Shown here: piece after piece, positions 1-8,805 of the stretch | Position numbering within the stretch: the first letter of the stretch is position 1 | Layout: each line of letters begins with the position of its first letter | Assembly: GCF_050916235.1 (NCBI RefSeq) | Contig: NZ_CP104854.1 | Coordinates: forward strand, 3,968,001-4,032,000 | Source of the DNA: Maridesulfovibrio sp050916235 | GTDB lineage: Bacteria; Desulfobacterota; Desulfovibrionia; Desulfovibrionales; Desulfovibrionaceae | Length of the DNA stretch: 64,000 nt | Direction: 5' to 3' | Notes under the pieces: generated by a model | What the model was told of the DNA's origin: nothing | The model's input: only the letters and a program-made list of their open reading frames with translations | Database searches by the model: none | Made by a program: the position numbers and the translations under genes

Positions 1-7
1 ATAGCAT
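1..7 (-). CDS. Possible start of a further gene (partial, runs off the window)
   Basis: On the minus strand a GGAGG sequence (13-17) lies five bases ahead of an ATG at 7-5, and the frame runs off the window edge after one more codon. It follows acpS by about 80 bases in the same direction, so it could be the next gene of a pdxJ-acpS operon. In related Desulfovibrio genomes a YjeF-type NAD(P)H-hydrate repair enzyme often sits here. That identity is only a guess, because almost none of the gene is visible. Confidence 0.3.
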
Positions 8-84
8 TTATGCCTCCAGCAGCCTCGCTGGGCTAATTGAGATGCGCTTTGCGCTTTTGACGATTTGATTTCGCCTCAGGCCCA

Positions 85-459
85 TCAGTTCTCCAAAACC
101 ACCACGGCGGCGGCGTTGTCACGTGCATGGGTAATGGATATGTGTATTCCTTGTACCCCCATATTGTTGCTTCGTTCAAGGGCTTTGCCCAGAAAGTTCA
201 ACTGCGGGGCACCTGATTCATTGCGTGTGATCTCTATGCAGTGGAAGGTTATGCCTTCAGCAAATCCGGTTCCGAGTGCTTTTACAGCCGCTTCCTTTGC
301 CGCAAAGCGTGCTGCCACGTAGGGAACAGGATCTTTTCCCGGTATAAGCTCTATTTCAGCCGGGGTAAGAATTTTTTCCGTAAACCGTTCGCCGAATTTT
401 TCAAGCGAACTACGGATGCGGTCAAGTTCAGTTATGTCTATTCCAAGGCCGATAATCAT
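85..459 (-). CDS. acpS: Holo-[acyl-carrier-protein] synthase AcpS
   Basis: Transfers the 4'-phosphopantetheine arm of coenzyme A to a serine of apo-ACP, activating it for fatty acid synthesis in the cytoplasm. The 124-residue length is typical of the AcpS family. The two magnesium-binding signatures are visible: GIDITELDRI near the N-terminus (Asp8) and RFAAKEAAVKALG (Glu56). It begins with ATG and lies about 120 bases downstream of pdxJ on the same strand. A stem-loop of a repeat-like type lies in the gap. The pdxJ-acpS pairing is common in proteobacteria, where the two genes are often cotranscribed. Confidence 0.96.
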   Translation of the reverse strand: MIIGLGIDITELDRIRSSLEKFGERFTEKILTPAEIELIPGKDPVPYVAARFAAKEAAVKALGTGFAEGITFHCIEITRNESGAPQLNFLGKALERSNNMGVQGIHISITHARDNAAAVVVLEN

Positions 460-510
460 GTTTAAGTTGTACTAGCCTGGTAGAAGGTTTAATTTTGATA
501 AACAAATAGG

Positions 511-571
511 CGTTCCAAAGGTAAACCTTTTGTAAAAGTTTTACCTTTGGCCGCCGAAGGCATTTCAAATT
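511..571 (-). repeat. Repeat-like stem-loop between pdxJ and acpS
   Basis: An 11-bp perfect inverted repeat (CCAAAGGTAAA at 515-525, its complement at 540-550) is followed on the right by CGCCGAAGGCATTTCA. The motif CGCCGAAGGCATTYCA occurs again at about 33824-33842. Read on the minus strand it gives AATGCCTTCGGCGGCCAAAGG, which resembles a short intergenic repeat I recall from Desulfovibrio genomes. It may terminate or attenuate transcription from pdxJ into acpS. Confidence 0.5.
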
Positions 572-577
572 TCTTGG

Positions 578-1303
578 TTAATCAACAAAAGTCCTGATCA
601 AGTCTACCATGTCACGTACAGCACGGTCTATGCCGACAATGATGGCCCGGGACATGATGGAGTGGCCGATGGAGTATTCGCAGATGCCTGGAACATCGGC
701 AAAATCTAGGATGTTTACGTAATTGAGTCCGTGCCCGAGGTTTACCTTCAGCCCGAGGTCCTGACTCATTTTGATGCCGTCAATGATGCGTGCCAACTCG
801 GCTTTCTGTTCTGCACGAGTGGGGGCATCAGCAAAGTGTCCGGTATGAATTTCAACAAATTCTGCACCAATTGCTTTTGCAGCCTTGATCTGTTCGGGAT
901 CAGCATCTATGAAAAGGCTTGATCCTATACCTTTTTCGTGGAGCGGGGTCAGATACTCAATCAGTCTTTTTTCCTGACCGATGCAGTTGAGTCCGCCTTC
1001 GGTGGTCAATTCCTCGCGTTTTTCGGGAACAAGGCATACTGTCGTTGGGACGATGTCCAGGGCAATGCGCTGCATTTCGTCGGTGGCGGCCATTTCAAAA
1101 TGGAAATCCGTCTGAATGGTCCGGCTGATGAGTTCGATGTCGCGATCCTGCACGTGGCGGCGGTCTTCACGCAGATGCATGATGATACCCGCCGCACCGG
1201 CCAGTTCACACATGGCTGCAGCGATTACAGGGTCCGGTTCGGTTCCGAGACGGGCTTGTCTGACAGTAGCGACGTGATCAACGTTGACACATAAAAGGGG
1301 CAT
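578..1303 (-). CDS. pdxJ: Pyridoxine 5'-phosphate synthase PdxJ
   Basis: Condenses 1-deoxy-D-xylulose 5-phosphate with 3-amino-2-oxopropyl phosphate to make pyridoxine 5'-phosphate, the last ring-forming step of the DXP-dependent vitamin B6 pathway. The 241-residue TIM-barrel protein has the family hallmarks: CVNVDHVATVRQAR at the N-terminus (Asn7, Asp9, His10, Arg18) and the phosphate/active-site segment IIMHLREDRRHV (His43 to His50). A clear GGAGG ribosome binding site precedes the ATG at 1303. It is the first gene of the leftward group with acpS and is divergent from ugd. Confidence 0.96.
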   Translation of the reverse strand: MPLLCVNVDHVATVRQARLGTEPDPVIAAAMCELAGAAGIIMHLREDRRHVQDRDIELISRTIQTDFHFEMAATDEMQRIALDIVPTTVCLVPEKREELTTEGGLNCIGQEKRLIEYLTPLHEKGIGSSLFIDADPEQIKAAKAIGAEFVEIHTGHFADAPTRAEQKAELARIIDGIKMSQDLGLKVNLGHGLNYVNILDFADVPGICEYSIGHSIMSRAIIVGIDRAVRDMVDLIRTFVD

Positions 1304-1672
1304 GTTTATATCCTCCGCTGGATTATTTCATAGTTGTCCGCCGGATTTGCATTCTGTTTTTGCGCCAATCGACATGTTGTCATTTCCGGCACTGAGCCCC
1401 ATGGGCTTTTTTCGGGATTTTCCGGCCCGTAAAATGAAGGGCTCAACGACCCGGAAGGGCTGCCGGAGGCTTATAATGATTAAAAATACGGCTTGATACG
1501 TGGACAATATAGTTAATGGACCTGCTTGGCAACCGTCATATTTTCGTAACCTGGTTGCTGTTGACATCTAAAATGTAATGGCGTTATCCGCTCATGAGCA
1601 AAAAAAGACAGAGACGGATAAAACAATCTGCCGTCAGATTATAAACGAAATTATTAATCGAGAGAACTGCTA
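1304..1672. other. Divergent intergenic region pdxJ / ugd
   Basis: 369 bases between two divergent genes. A possible plus-strand -35 (TTGACA, 1561-1566) lies about 110 bases upstream of ugd, but the matching -10 (TTATCC, 17 bases on) is poor. A G+C-rich stretch with short complementary blocks occupies about 1400-1465. No convincing gene: the 79-codon minus frame at 1328-1567 has low-complexity composition and no family features. Confidence 0.4.
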
Positions 1673-3019
1673 ATGAACATTTGTATTGTCGGGACCGGAT
1701 ATGTCGGTCTGGTAAGTGCTGCATGTTTTGCTGAAATGGGTAACCACGTATGGTGCGTGGATGTTAATCCTGATGTTGTAGAAACCCTCAAGCAGGGAAC
1801 AATTCACATTTTCGAACCCGGTCTCGAAGATCTGGTCAGACGCAACTATGAAGATGAGAGACTTTTCTTCACCACTGACCTGAAAAAGGGCATGGAGAAA
1901 GCAAAGTTTGTGTTCATCTGCGTGGGCACTCCCTGCGGGGCTGACGGCAGCTGCGATCTGCGTTATGTTGAAACCGTTGCCCGCGAGGTCGGTCAGTCCA
2001 TGACCGAGCCCAAGATTATTGTTGATAAGTCCACTGTTCCAGTAGGAACCGCTGACAAGGTCCGTTCCATCATCAGGGAAGAGCTGAACAAACGCGGTCT
2101 CAATATTGAGTTCGATGTGGCTTCCAACCCCGAGTTTCTCAAGGAAGGCGATGCGGTAAGTGATTTCATGAAGCCGGACCGTGTTGTGGTCGGTACCGAG
2201 TGCATGGCAACACGCAAGGAGTTTGAAACTCTCTATGCTCCTTATGCCCGCAGTCGTGAAAAACTTATTTTCATGGGTACCAGAAGTGCCGAGATGACCA
2301 AGTATGCAGCCAACTGCATGCTGGCGACTAAAATTTCCTTTATCAACGAAATGGCCGGTATCTGCGAGAAGGTCGGTGCAAACGTGCGTGAAGTACGTAT
2401 CGGCATCGGTTCAGATCACCGCATCGGCTACTACTTCATTTATCCCGGTGTTGGTTACGGCGGATCATGCTTCCCCAAGGACGTGAAAGCCCTGATCAAC
2501 ACCGCTCGTGAAGTAGGAGCCAAACCTGAGCTTATTGAGGCCGTTGATTCCGTCAACAATCGCCAGAAGAAAGTGCTGGCCCGCAAGATTCTCGATTACT
2601 ATGAGCCTCAGGGCGGAGTTCGCGGTAAAACACTTGCATTGTGGGGACTTGCATTCAAGGCCAATACAGATGATATGCGTGAGTCTTCGGCGCTTGCAAT
2701 TATTTCGGAACTGACAGCCGCCGGTATGAAGATCAAGGCGTTCGACCCGGTCGCTCACAAGAAGGCGGCAGAGATTCTGCGCGATAATGATCTGGTGGAG
2801 ATTGTTCACAACCAGTATGAGGTTCTCGAAGGGGCAAATGCTCTTGCGGTTGTAACCGACTGGAACCAGTTCAGGAACCCTGATTTTGACCGGATAAAGG
2901 ATGCGCTGGTTGCCCCGATTGTGTTCGATGGCCGAAACCTGTACGATCCTGTCTCCATGGGAGATGCCGGATTTGCTTATTTCAGCGTAGGCCGCAGAGC
3001 GGTAGGCGCAGATAAATAG
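1673..3019 (+). CDS. ugd: UDP-glucose 6-dehydrogenase
   Basis: Oxidises UDP-glucose twice with NAD+ to UDP-glucuronate, a precursor of surface polysaccharides. The 448-residue protein has the N-terminal Rossmann motif GTGYVGL (residues 7-13), the central dimerisation domain and the catalytic cysteine in GYGGSCFPKDV (Cys266). The C-terminal UDP-binding domain carries WGLAFKANTDDMRESSA. It is transcribed alone: divergent from pdxJ and closed by a strong terminator at 3031-3058. The sequence does not separate UDP-glucose from related UDP-sugar dehydrogenases, but the motifs are those of Ugd. Confidence 0.95.
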   Translation: MNICIVGTGYVGLVSAACFAEMGNHVWCVDVNPDVVETLKQGTIHIFEPGLEDLVRRNYEDERLFFTTDLKKGMEKAKFVFICVGTPCGADGSCDLRYVETVAREVGQSMTEPKIIVDKSTVPVGTADKVRSIIREELNKRGLNIEFDVASNPEFLKEGDAVSDFMKPDRVVVGTECMATRKEFETLYAPYARSREKLIFMGTRSAEMTKYAANCMLATKISFINEMAGICEKVGANVREVRIGIGSDHRIGYYFIYPGVGYGGSCFPKDVKALINTAREVGAKPELIEAVDSVNNRQKKVLARKILDYYEPQGGVRGKTLALWGLAFKANTDDMRESSALAIISELTAAGMKIKAFDPVAHKKAAEILRDNDLVEIVHNQYEVLEGANALAVVTDWNQFRNPDFDRIKDALVAPIVFDGRNLYDPVSMGDAGFAYFSVGRRAVGADK

Positions 3020-3030
3020 TTAATTAAAAG

Positions 3031-3060
3031 TTAAGGCCCGCCGTAAGGCGGGCCTTAAAA
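3031..3060. terminator. Bidirectional terminator ugd / small ORF
   Basis: Perfect 12-bp stem (TTAAGGCCCGCC and its complement) around a GTAA tetraloop, flanked by A and T runs on both sides. It sits between the convergent ends of ugd and the 71-codon minus-strand gene, serving both. Confidence 0.9.
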
Positions 3061-3062
3061 TT

Positions 3063-3278
3063 TTAGGGGTCCAGAGTTTTCATTGAAGACCTTAACTGCA
3101 GTTCCTGCAGAATAAGTCTTTCATACTCGGGATTGAACGGAACCTGTTCCTGATTATCCTGATCCAGCATTTTGGCAAGAAATTGTGTTTCTTCCCAAAA
3201 GTCCAGAAGTTCTTCATTAGCTAGTGATTTGATCTGGTCTTCCAGAGTCACGTTTTCTGCGGGGGAAAACTGAGCCAT
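3063..3278 (-). CDS. Small acidic hypothetical protein
   Basis: A 71-residue, strongly acidic, probably helical protein with no signal peptide or membrane segment. I do not recognise a family. It is likely real because an AGGAGGG ribosome binding site (about 3288-3294) precedes the ATG and a terminator follows directly. The composition is coding-like (many E, Q, L and F; repeated acidic-aromatic pairs such as LLDFWEETQF). It is divergent from cheW, sharing an AT-rich intergenic region. Function unknown. Confidence 0.65.
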   Translation of the reverse strand: MAQFSPAENVTLEDQIKSLANEELLDFWEETQFLAKMLDQDNQEQVPFNPEYERLILQELQLRSSMKTLDP

Positions 3279-3419
3279 GCGAGTTCATACCCTCCTGAAT
3301 CTTCGCCATTCAGCTTCATTATTAACTTTACAAATTTCAGTAATAGTCATTTATGCTGGGCTAGTCAATTTAAGGTGGGACAAAATAATTCGGATTTGAC
3401 TTATAATTTGACGATTATC

Positions 3420-3448
3420 TTGCAAATATTTCAGATCAATAATATTAT
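3420..3448 (+). promoter_or_regulatory. Candidate sigma-70 promoter for cheW
   Basis: TTGCAA (3420-3425) and TATTAT (3443-3448) are separated by exactly 17 bases in a very AT-rich stretch about 95 bases upstream of cheW. The -10 matches consensus at 5 of 6 positions and the -35 at 4 of 6. No sigma-28 type flagellar promoter was seen. Confidence 0.45.
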
Positions 3449-3542
3449 ACAGTCAGTATCAGCCTTGTGCTGTCCATAAGTGTAAAAAAATGGTTACTCA
3501 TGTTAATCGTCCATCATAAAAGCAACCAAACGGGGGGCAGGT

Positions 3543-4022
3543 ATGGAAGAAGGTAAGAAGATAACTCTAGATGCTGAACTTATTCAGCTTGTTACCTTCA
3601 GTATCGGTGATGAGGAATTCGGGGTTGATATACTCAAGGTACAGGAAATTATCAGAACCATGGAAATTACTAAGGTTCCCCGTGCCCCGAAATTTGTTGA
3701 AGGTGTCATCAACCTTCGCGGTAAGGTTATACCCATCATAGACCTGAGGAGCAAGTTCGGCCTGAAAACCAAGGATCATGATCAGCAGACCAGAATCATC
3801 GTTATTGAAATCAATGACATGATTGTGGGTTTTGTTGTCGATTCCGTTTCCGAGGTCCTGCGAATTCCGGCATCCACGGTAGAGCCGCCGCCCCCTGTTG
3901 TTTCCGGTATGGATTCTGAATACATCAGCGGTGTAGGCAAGCTTGCAGACAGACTGCTTATTCTTCTTGATCTTAACAGGCTTCTTTCCAGCGAGGAACA
4001 GGACCAGTTGTCACAGGTATAG
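3543..4022 (+). CDS. cheW: Chemotaxis coupling protein CheW
   Basis: Scaffold that couples methyl-accepting chemoreceptors to the histidine kinase CheA at the inner face of the membrane. The 159 residues form a single CheW domain (about 13-150), with the conserved stretches TFSIGDEEFGVDILKVQEI, VEGVINLRGKVIPIIDLR and GVGKLADRLLILLDLNRLL. A strong GGGGGG-type ribosome binding site stands ahead of the ATG. No other chemotaxis gene is adjacent, so this is an isolated cheW copy, probably serving receptors encoded elsewhere. Confidence 0.95.
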   Translation: MEEGKKITLDAELIQLVTFSIGDEEFGVDILKVQEIIRTMEITKVPRAPKFVEGVINLRGKVIPIIDLRSKFGLKTKDHDQQTRIIVIEINDMIVGFVVDSVSEVLRIPASTVEPPPPVVSGMDSEYISGVGKLADRLLILLDLNRLLSSEEQDQLSQV

Positions 4023-4036
4023 TCTGTTGACTTTTC

Positions 4037-4066
4037 CGGGGATCAACCGATTTAACAGATACCCCG
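4037..4066 (+). terminator. Stem-loop after cheW
   Basis: CGGGGATC (4037-4044) pairs with GATACCCCG (4058-4066), leaving one bulged A. It starts 14 bases after the cheW stop codon. There is no long T run, so termination is possible but not certain. Confidence 0.4.
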
Positions 4067-4147
4067 ACTGAATTTTCTGTTCTCAGGCTGTTAATTCCAG
4101 TTTATGTTTCAATTTGCTGGACATCGAAGCAAATACTCTGCAAAAAA

Positions 4148-4189
4148 AAGTCGTCCGCTGTCTCAGGCAGCCGGGCGACTTTATTTTTA
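4148..4189 (+). terminator. Intrinsic terminator or attenuator just upstream of mfd
   Basis: AAGTCGTCCGCTG pairs with CAGCCGGGCGACTT (one mismatch or bulge) and is followed by TTATTTTTAT. The T run ends only about 10 bases before the mfd ribosome binding site. It may end a cheW read-through transcript or regulate entry into mfd. Confidence 0.65.
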
Positions 4190-4207
4190 TCATTCCTTGG
4201 AGCCAAA

Positions 4208-7200
4208 TTGTCCTTACCATCTGAACTTTCCGCTTTTGCCAATGGAAGCGGAAGCAATGTACGCGTTTTCAAGAGCGGGCTTGGAACACAGGCTTTTACC
4301 GCTCAATATCTCCATTCCCGCGGACAGGGCGTGGTTATTGTCGCGCCCGGAGCCAGAGAGTATGCGGAACTAAAAGCTCTTCTGACCCTTTTCAGCCGCA
4401 ATGGCGGGGGAGAGTCCGGGCTTGCAGTTCCCGCGTGGGAGCGCGACTGGGTTTTTCTGCCACCTTATCTCTGTAAATCCCCCACTGCGGCCGAATGGGC
4501 CGAGCGCTGGGCCGCGCTGCATGGACTTACCCGTGGAAGCAGGCAATCTGTACTGATGACTGCCGATAACCTGTTGCCTCGCTGGCCTTCCCCGGCAGTA
4601 CTGGAGAACAACTATATTGCACTCTCCAAAGGGGAGGAAATGGACCCGGAACTGCTCATGGAGCAGGCCGTTACCTGGGGATATACAAGGACCAAACTGG
4701 TTTCCGGTTACGGAGAAATGTCCATGCGCGGGGACATTCTCGACATTTATGCACCTGGTTATGACTTACCGGTCCGTCTTGAATTTTTTGGTGACATCCT
4801 GGAAGAGATCCGCGTTTTTGATCCTTCCACCCAGCGCTCAAAAGCCGATATGGACGAGGTTACTCTGCTGCCGGTGGCTCCGGCAATGCTCAGCGGCTCA
4901 AATGTGGAAGAAGCCTATGCTCATTGGGAGCAGCTTAAGAAGACCGGTGAAATTTCAGCGGAAGGGTATGCTCAGCTCGTGGAAAAGGCCGGAAATGCCG
5001 ACGGCATGATCTGGCCCGGTCTTTTTTATCCCGAGTCAGTGGATCTCAAGTCATTTTTCTCTCAAAAATCAGTTTATATTCTTTCCTCTGCTTCCAACCT
5101 TCGTTCCAAACTTCAGGATCAGGAGTACGGCTGGCGGGCTTTTCTGCAGGATAAATCCGCTCATGGCGGCTGCAAGTGGCCGGTGCATGTGGTCTGCTGG
5201 AATGAGGAAAAGGCGCGTGGTTCGTGGAGGGATGAACGGCAGATAGTTTTTGAGGATCTTGTCATCGGCCGCGAAAAGGATGGGGTTGATCTTTCAGAAA
5301 GACCGATAACCGCATTTACCGATATTTTTTGGAAGCCGGAGCAGATGAAGCGCCCGTGGGCTGCGTTTGTTACCGCCCTCAAGGAGTGGAGTTCCGAAAG
5401 ATTCCAGACCGTGCTGAGTTTTCGTTCTGAACGCTCCCGTAGAAAATTCCTGTCTCTCATTGAGCAGGAGCAGTTGGGTATTTCCACAGAATATTCTCCC
5501 TTGAACAAGGGTATTTATGCGCTCGTTTCCCCCTTGAAGAAAGGAATGGAGCTGGAGTGGAACCAGACCCTGATTCTGGGAGAAGATGTGATTCAGCCCG
5601 AAAGCACACAGTCCTCGCGAGGCAGGGACAAAGCTTTTGAGGGCATGACCAGTTACGAGGATCTGTTGCTGGAGGATCTGCTGGTTCACCGGGATTATGG
5701 TTTGTCCAGGTTCGGCGGCCTGCATCATATGAAGGTTGGTGATGTTGCCAACGATTACCTGCTTCTTTTTTTTGATTCGGACGACAAGCTTTATGTTCCG
5801 GTAGACCGGCTGAATCTTGTCCAGAAGTTCAAAGGGCCTGAAGGGGCCTGCCCTGCGCTGGACAAGCTTGGAGGATCACGCTGGTCCAAGACCCGCGAGA
5901 AGGCCAGAAAAGCTATTGAGAAGATAGCCGGTGAACTTGTGGAGATGTACGCCTACCGCAAGATTGCCAAGGGTTATGCTTACGGCCCGGTGAGCGACAT
6001 GTACTGGGAATTCGAGTCCACCTTCGGTTTCGAAGAGACCCCGGATCAGGAAAAAGCCATTCAGGATGTGTTCCGTGACATGGAAAGCCCGGAACCCATG
6101 GACCGCCTTGTCTGCGGAGATGTCGGCTTCGGTAAGACCGAAGTTGCTTTGCGGGCTGCTTTCCGGGCTGTTCTGGATGGAAAGCAGGTCGTCCTGCTTT
6201 GTCCCACTACCGTGCTTGCAGAGCAGCATTACCAGACCTTTGTGCAGCGCATGGAAGGCTTTGCCGTGTCCGTCGGCATGCTCAGCCGTTTTGTTCCCAA
6301 ACCCCGGCAGAAAAGGGTGCTTGAGGAACTGGCTTCCGGAAAGTTGGATATTCTTATCGGTACGCACAGGGTTTTATCCAAGGATGTCGAAGCGCCAAAT
6401 CTGGGACTGCTTATCCTTGACGAGGAGCAGCGTTTCGGCGTGCGTCACAAGGAACGCATTAAAGAAATGCGCAAGAATATTGATGCGCTTACCTTAACTG
6501 CAACCCCGATTCCGAGAACCCTGCAGTTGTCTCTTTCCGGTGTGCGCAGCCTTAGCACCATTGAAACTCCGCCTGTGGACCGTAAGCCAGTTGATACAGC
6601 ACTGATAGAGCGGGACGAGGCAATGCTTGCCTCGGTGGTCAAGCGCGAACTTGAGCGTGGCGGGCAGGTATTCTGGGTTCACAACCGGGTTCAGGGGCTT
6701 GAAAGGGTGGTTGAGTTTGTCACCAAACTTGCTCCTGAAGCCAGAATCGGAATGGCACACGGTCAGATGACGGAAAAGAATCTGGAGGAGACCATTCACA
6801 AGTTCTGGCACAAGGAACTTGATATCCTTGTTGCCACAGCGATTATCGAGTCCGGACTTGATTTCCCCAACGCCAACACCCTGATCGTTGATCAGGCCCA
6901 GATGTTCGGTCTCGGACAGCTTTATCAGCTCAGAGGACGTGTCGGTCGCAGCACTAGGCAGGCATATGCATATTTTGTGGTTTCTTCACTGGATTCCCTG
7001 TCGGAAAAGGCCAAGCGCAGAATGCAGATTATTCTGCAGCTTGATTATCTTGGTGCCGGTTTTAAAGTAGCCATGGAAGACCTGCGGCTGCGCGGGGCCG
7101 GAAATATCCTCGGAGAAGTCCAGTCCGGGCAGATGGCCAAGGTCGGCCTAGACCTGTTCCTGGAGATGCTGGATGAAGAGGTGCGTCGTCTCAAAGGTGA

Positions 7201-7657
7201 TGACTCTGCTTCCGTCAGCGAACCTGAACTGAACTTCGTGTTCAGAGCCCATCTTCCCGAAGATTTTGTTCCGGATGGCCGGGAAAGACTCCGTTACTAC
7301 CGCGCCCTTTCCTCTGCAGACACTGAAGCGAAGATTGAGGAGCTTGCCGCTGAGATCAAGGACCGTTTCGGTCATTTCCCGGAGGAAGTTGAGAACTTTA
7401 TCTCGGTACTTTTCCTTAAGCGCACTCTGGCCCGTTTGGGTGTAATGCGTGCAGATCTTTTCCCTGCCCGTGTGGTCCTTTCCTGGGATGAGAAGAGCAA
7501 TCCCATGGATCCGGTCAAACTGATCGGATGGGTGGGTGATCAAGGTGAAAGTGCAAAGCTGAAACCGCCGGCAAGTCTTGAGATCCGTTTTGATCAGGCC
7601 CTGCCAATATCCTGTGGTCTTGATGAAATCTGTAAGAAACTTGAATCACTTCTTTAA
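4208..7657 (+). CDS. mfd: Transcription-repair coupling factor Mfd
   Basis: Superfamily-2 translocase that pushes or removes RNA polymerase stalled at DNA lesions and recruits UvrA for nucleotide excision repair. The 1149 residues match the E. coli protein in length. Order: UvrB-like N-terminal half, CarD-like RNA polymerase interaction domain near residue 480-545 (around VHRDYGLSRFGG), RecG-like motor with Walker A GDVGFGKTEVA (about 636-646), DEEQ box (about 737), then the TRCF C-terminal domain. It starts at TTG 4208, with GGAG at 4199-4202. The ATGs upstream in other frames are not usable. A stem-loop with a T run lies immediately upstream (see findings). Confidence 0.97.
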   Translation: MSLPSELSAFANGSGSNVRVFKSGLGTQAFTAQYLHSRGQGVVIVAPGAREYAELKALLTLFSRNGGGESGLAVPAWERDWVFLPPYLCKSPTAAEWAERWAALHGLTRGSRQSVLMTADNLLPRWPSPAVLENNYIALSKGEEMDPELLMEQAVTWGYTRTKLVSGYGEMSMRGDILDIYAPGYDLPVRLEFFGDILEEIRVFDPSTQRSKADMDEVTLLPVAPAMLSGSNVEEAYAHWEQLKKTGEISAEGYAQLVEKAGNADGMIWPGLFYPESVDLKSFFSQKSVYILSSASNLRSKLQDQEYGWRAFLQDKSAHGGCKWPVHVVCWNEEKARGSWRDERQIVFEDLVIGREKDGVDLSERPITAFTDIFWKPEQMKRPWAAFVTALKEWSSERFQTVLSFRSERSRRKFLSLIEQEQLGISTEYSPLNKGIYALVSPLKKGMELEWNQTLILGEDVIQPESTQSSRGRDKAFEGMTSYEDLLLEDLLVHRDYGLSRFGGLHHMKVGDVANDYLLLFFDSDDKLYVPVDRLNLVQKFKGPEGACPALDKLGGSRWSKTREKARKAIEKIAGELVEMYAYRKIAKGYAYGPVSDMYWEFESTFGFEETPDQEKAIQDVFRDMESPEPMDRLVCGDVGFGKTEVALRAAFRAVLDGKQVVLLCPTTVLAEQHYQTFVQRMEGFAVSVGMLSRFVPKPRQKRVLEELASGKLDILIGTHRVLSKDVEAPNLGLLILDEEQRFGVRHKERIKEMRKNIDALTLTATPIPRTLQLSLSGVRSLSTIETPPVDRKPVDTALIERDEAMLASVVKRELERGGQVFWVHNRVQGLERVVEFVTKLAPEARIGMAHGQMTEKNLEETIHKFWHKELDILVATAIIESGLDFPNANTLIVDQAQMFGLGQLYQLRGRVGRSTRQAYAYFVVSSLDSLSEKAKRRMQIILQLDYLGAGFKVAMEDLRLRGAGNILGEVQSGQMAKVGLDLFLEMLDEEVRRLKGDDSASVSEPELNFVFRAHLPEDFVPDGRERLRYYRALSSADTEAKIEELAAEIKDRFGHFPEEVENFISVLFLKRTLARLGVMRADLFPARVVLSWDEKSNPMDPVKLIGWVGDQGESAKLKPPASLEIRFDQALPISCGLDEICKKLESLL

Positions 7658-7692
7658 CTTTTTGTTTAATAAAATAAATGGATTAATTGTTT

Positions 7693-8652
7693 ATGAAGAG
7701 ATTGGTCGTGTCCGCATTGCTGGTGTCCGTGCTCCTTGGAGGCTGCCAGACCAAGAGTGAAGAACCCGGTGTCATTGCCAGGGTTAACGGTAAACCCATT
7801 TATCTTTCGCAGCTCGATTACAAGTATGACCTGAAGCATGACGGCAGTGAGGGGTATGTGCCTTCCGTTGATCAGGTCAGGGCTGAGTACGGTCAGATGC
7901 TGGGCGATCTTATTGTTCAGGAGCTTGTTTCGCAGGAACTGGATGCGCGGGGTACGCCTGTTTCCGATCAGGAACTTAAGAAAGCCGAGGACGAAGTTCG
8001 CTCCGATTATCCGGATGATTCCTTTGAGCAGATACTTATTGAAGAATACATTGATATAAATGCCTGGAGATCCCAGCTTAAGTATCAGCTTGCCATGGAT
8101 AAGTTTTACCGGGAGGCACTGCGTCCCGAAATCAAGATTGATTACAAGGAAGCTGAAGAATACTACCGGACCCATCTTTCTGATTTCTACCAGCCCGCTG
8201 GGTACAGGATGGTAATGGTCAAGGGCCTTGCCGAGGATCTGGTCCTCAAAGGGGTTGAGCTGTACCGTGAAGGACTCAGTCCGGAAGAAATATCTACAAA
8301 GCTTCGCAATGTTTCGGTGCGTGAAGTCTGGATAAGGGATGGACAGATGCCTGCCTCATGGAAGCCGTTTGTAGAAACTCTTGAGCCAGGTAAGGCCAGC
8401 CCCATTATCAATCAGGATAAGGAAATTCTCTGCCTCATTCTGGTCGAGAAGAAACCGGCCACTCTCCTCACTCCTTTGCAGGCTTATCCCAAGGTTGAGA
8501 AGGTGCTCTTGGAGCGTAAATTGAAAGATAAGTTCGAACAATGGCTGGATGAAGAATTGAAAACAGCCAAAATAAAGATCAGCAAAGAATTGCTTCCGGA
8601 GCTTGAGAAGAAGAGAACCGAGGATCCTGTTCAGGAGGAAAGTCAGCAGTAA
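7693..8652 (+). CDS. PpiC/SurA-like lipoprotein (periplasmic folding factor)
   Basis: Predicted lipoprotein of 319 residues. A short signal MKRLVVSALLVSVLLGGC has a lipobox ending at Cys18, followed by a SurA-N-like helical region (about 30-150) and a degenerate parvulin-like segment (about 155-265). The pattern resembles Desulfovibrio SurA/PpiC-family envelope chaperones. It probably handles unfolded outer-membrane proteins; isomerase activity is doubtful because the parvulin core is short. I chose the ATG at 7693 over an in-frame TTG at 7687 because it gives the better signal peptide. Neither start has a clear ribosome binding site. It lies 35 bases after mfd and is followed by a second SurA-like gene. 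Confidence 0.8.
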   Translation: MKRLVVSALLVSVLLGGCQTKSEEPGVIARVNGKPIYLSQLDYKYDLKHDGSEGYVPSVDQVRAEYGQMLGDLIVQELVSQELDARGTPVSDQELKKAEDEVRSDYPDDSFEQILIEEYIDINAWRSQLKYQLAMDKFYREALRPEIKIDYKEAEEYYRTHLSDFYQPAGYRMVMVKGLAEDLVLKGVELYREGLSPEEISTKLRNVSVREVWIRDGQMPASWKPFVETLEPGKASPIINQDKEILCLILVEKKPATLLTPLQAYPKVEKVLLERKLKDKFEQWLDEELKTAKIKISKELLPELEKKRTEDPVQEESQQ

Positions 8653-8805
8653 ATCCGATAAGAGGGCGTGGTGCCTTGCATAGTTGGGTGAAAGAGTTTA
8701 GTTAGTCAGAGGTATTTGACGGTTCTGAGCTTGTAAGCATTTTGAACCCTGACACATGACTCAAAGTCCGAATTGCCGGAATATATATTTATCGGGAGAT
8801 TTCAA

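Noticed and set aside
1328..1567. 79-codon minus-strand frame between pdxJ and ugd
   Set aside because: No ribosome binding site, no family signal, irregular composition; overlaps an intergenic, structured region.
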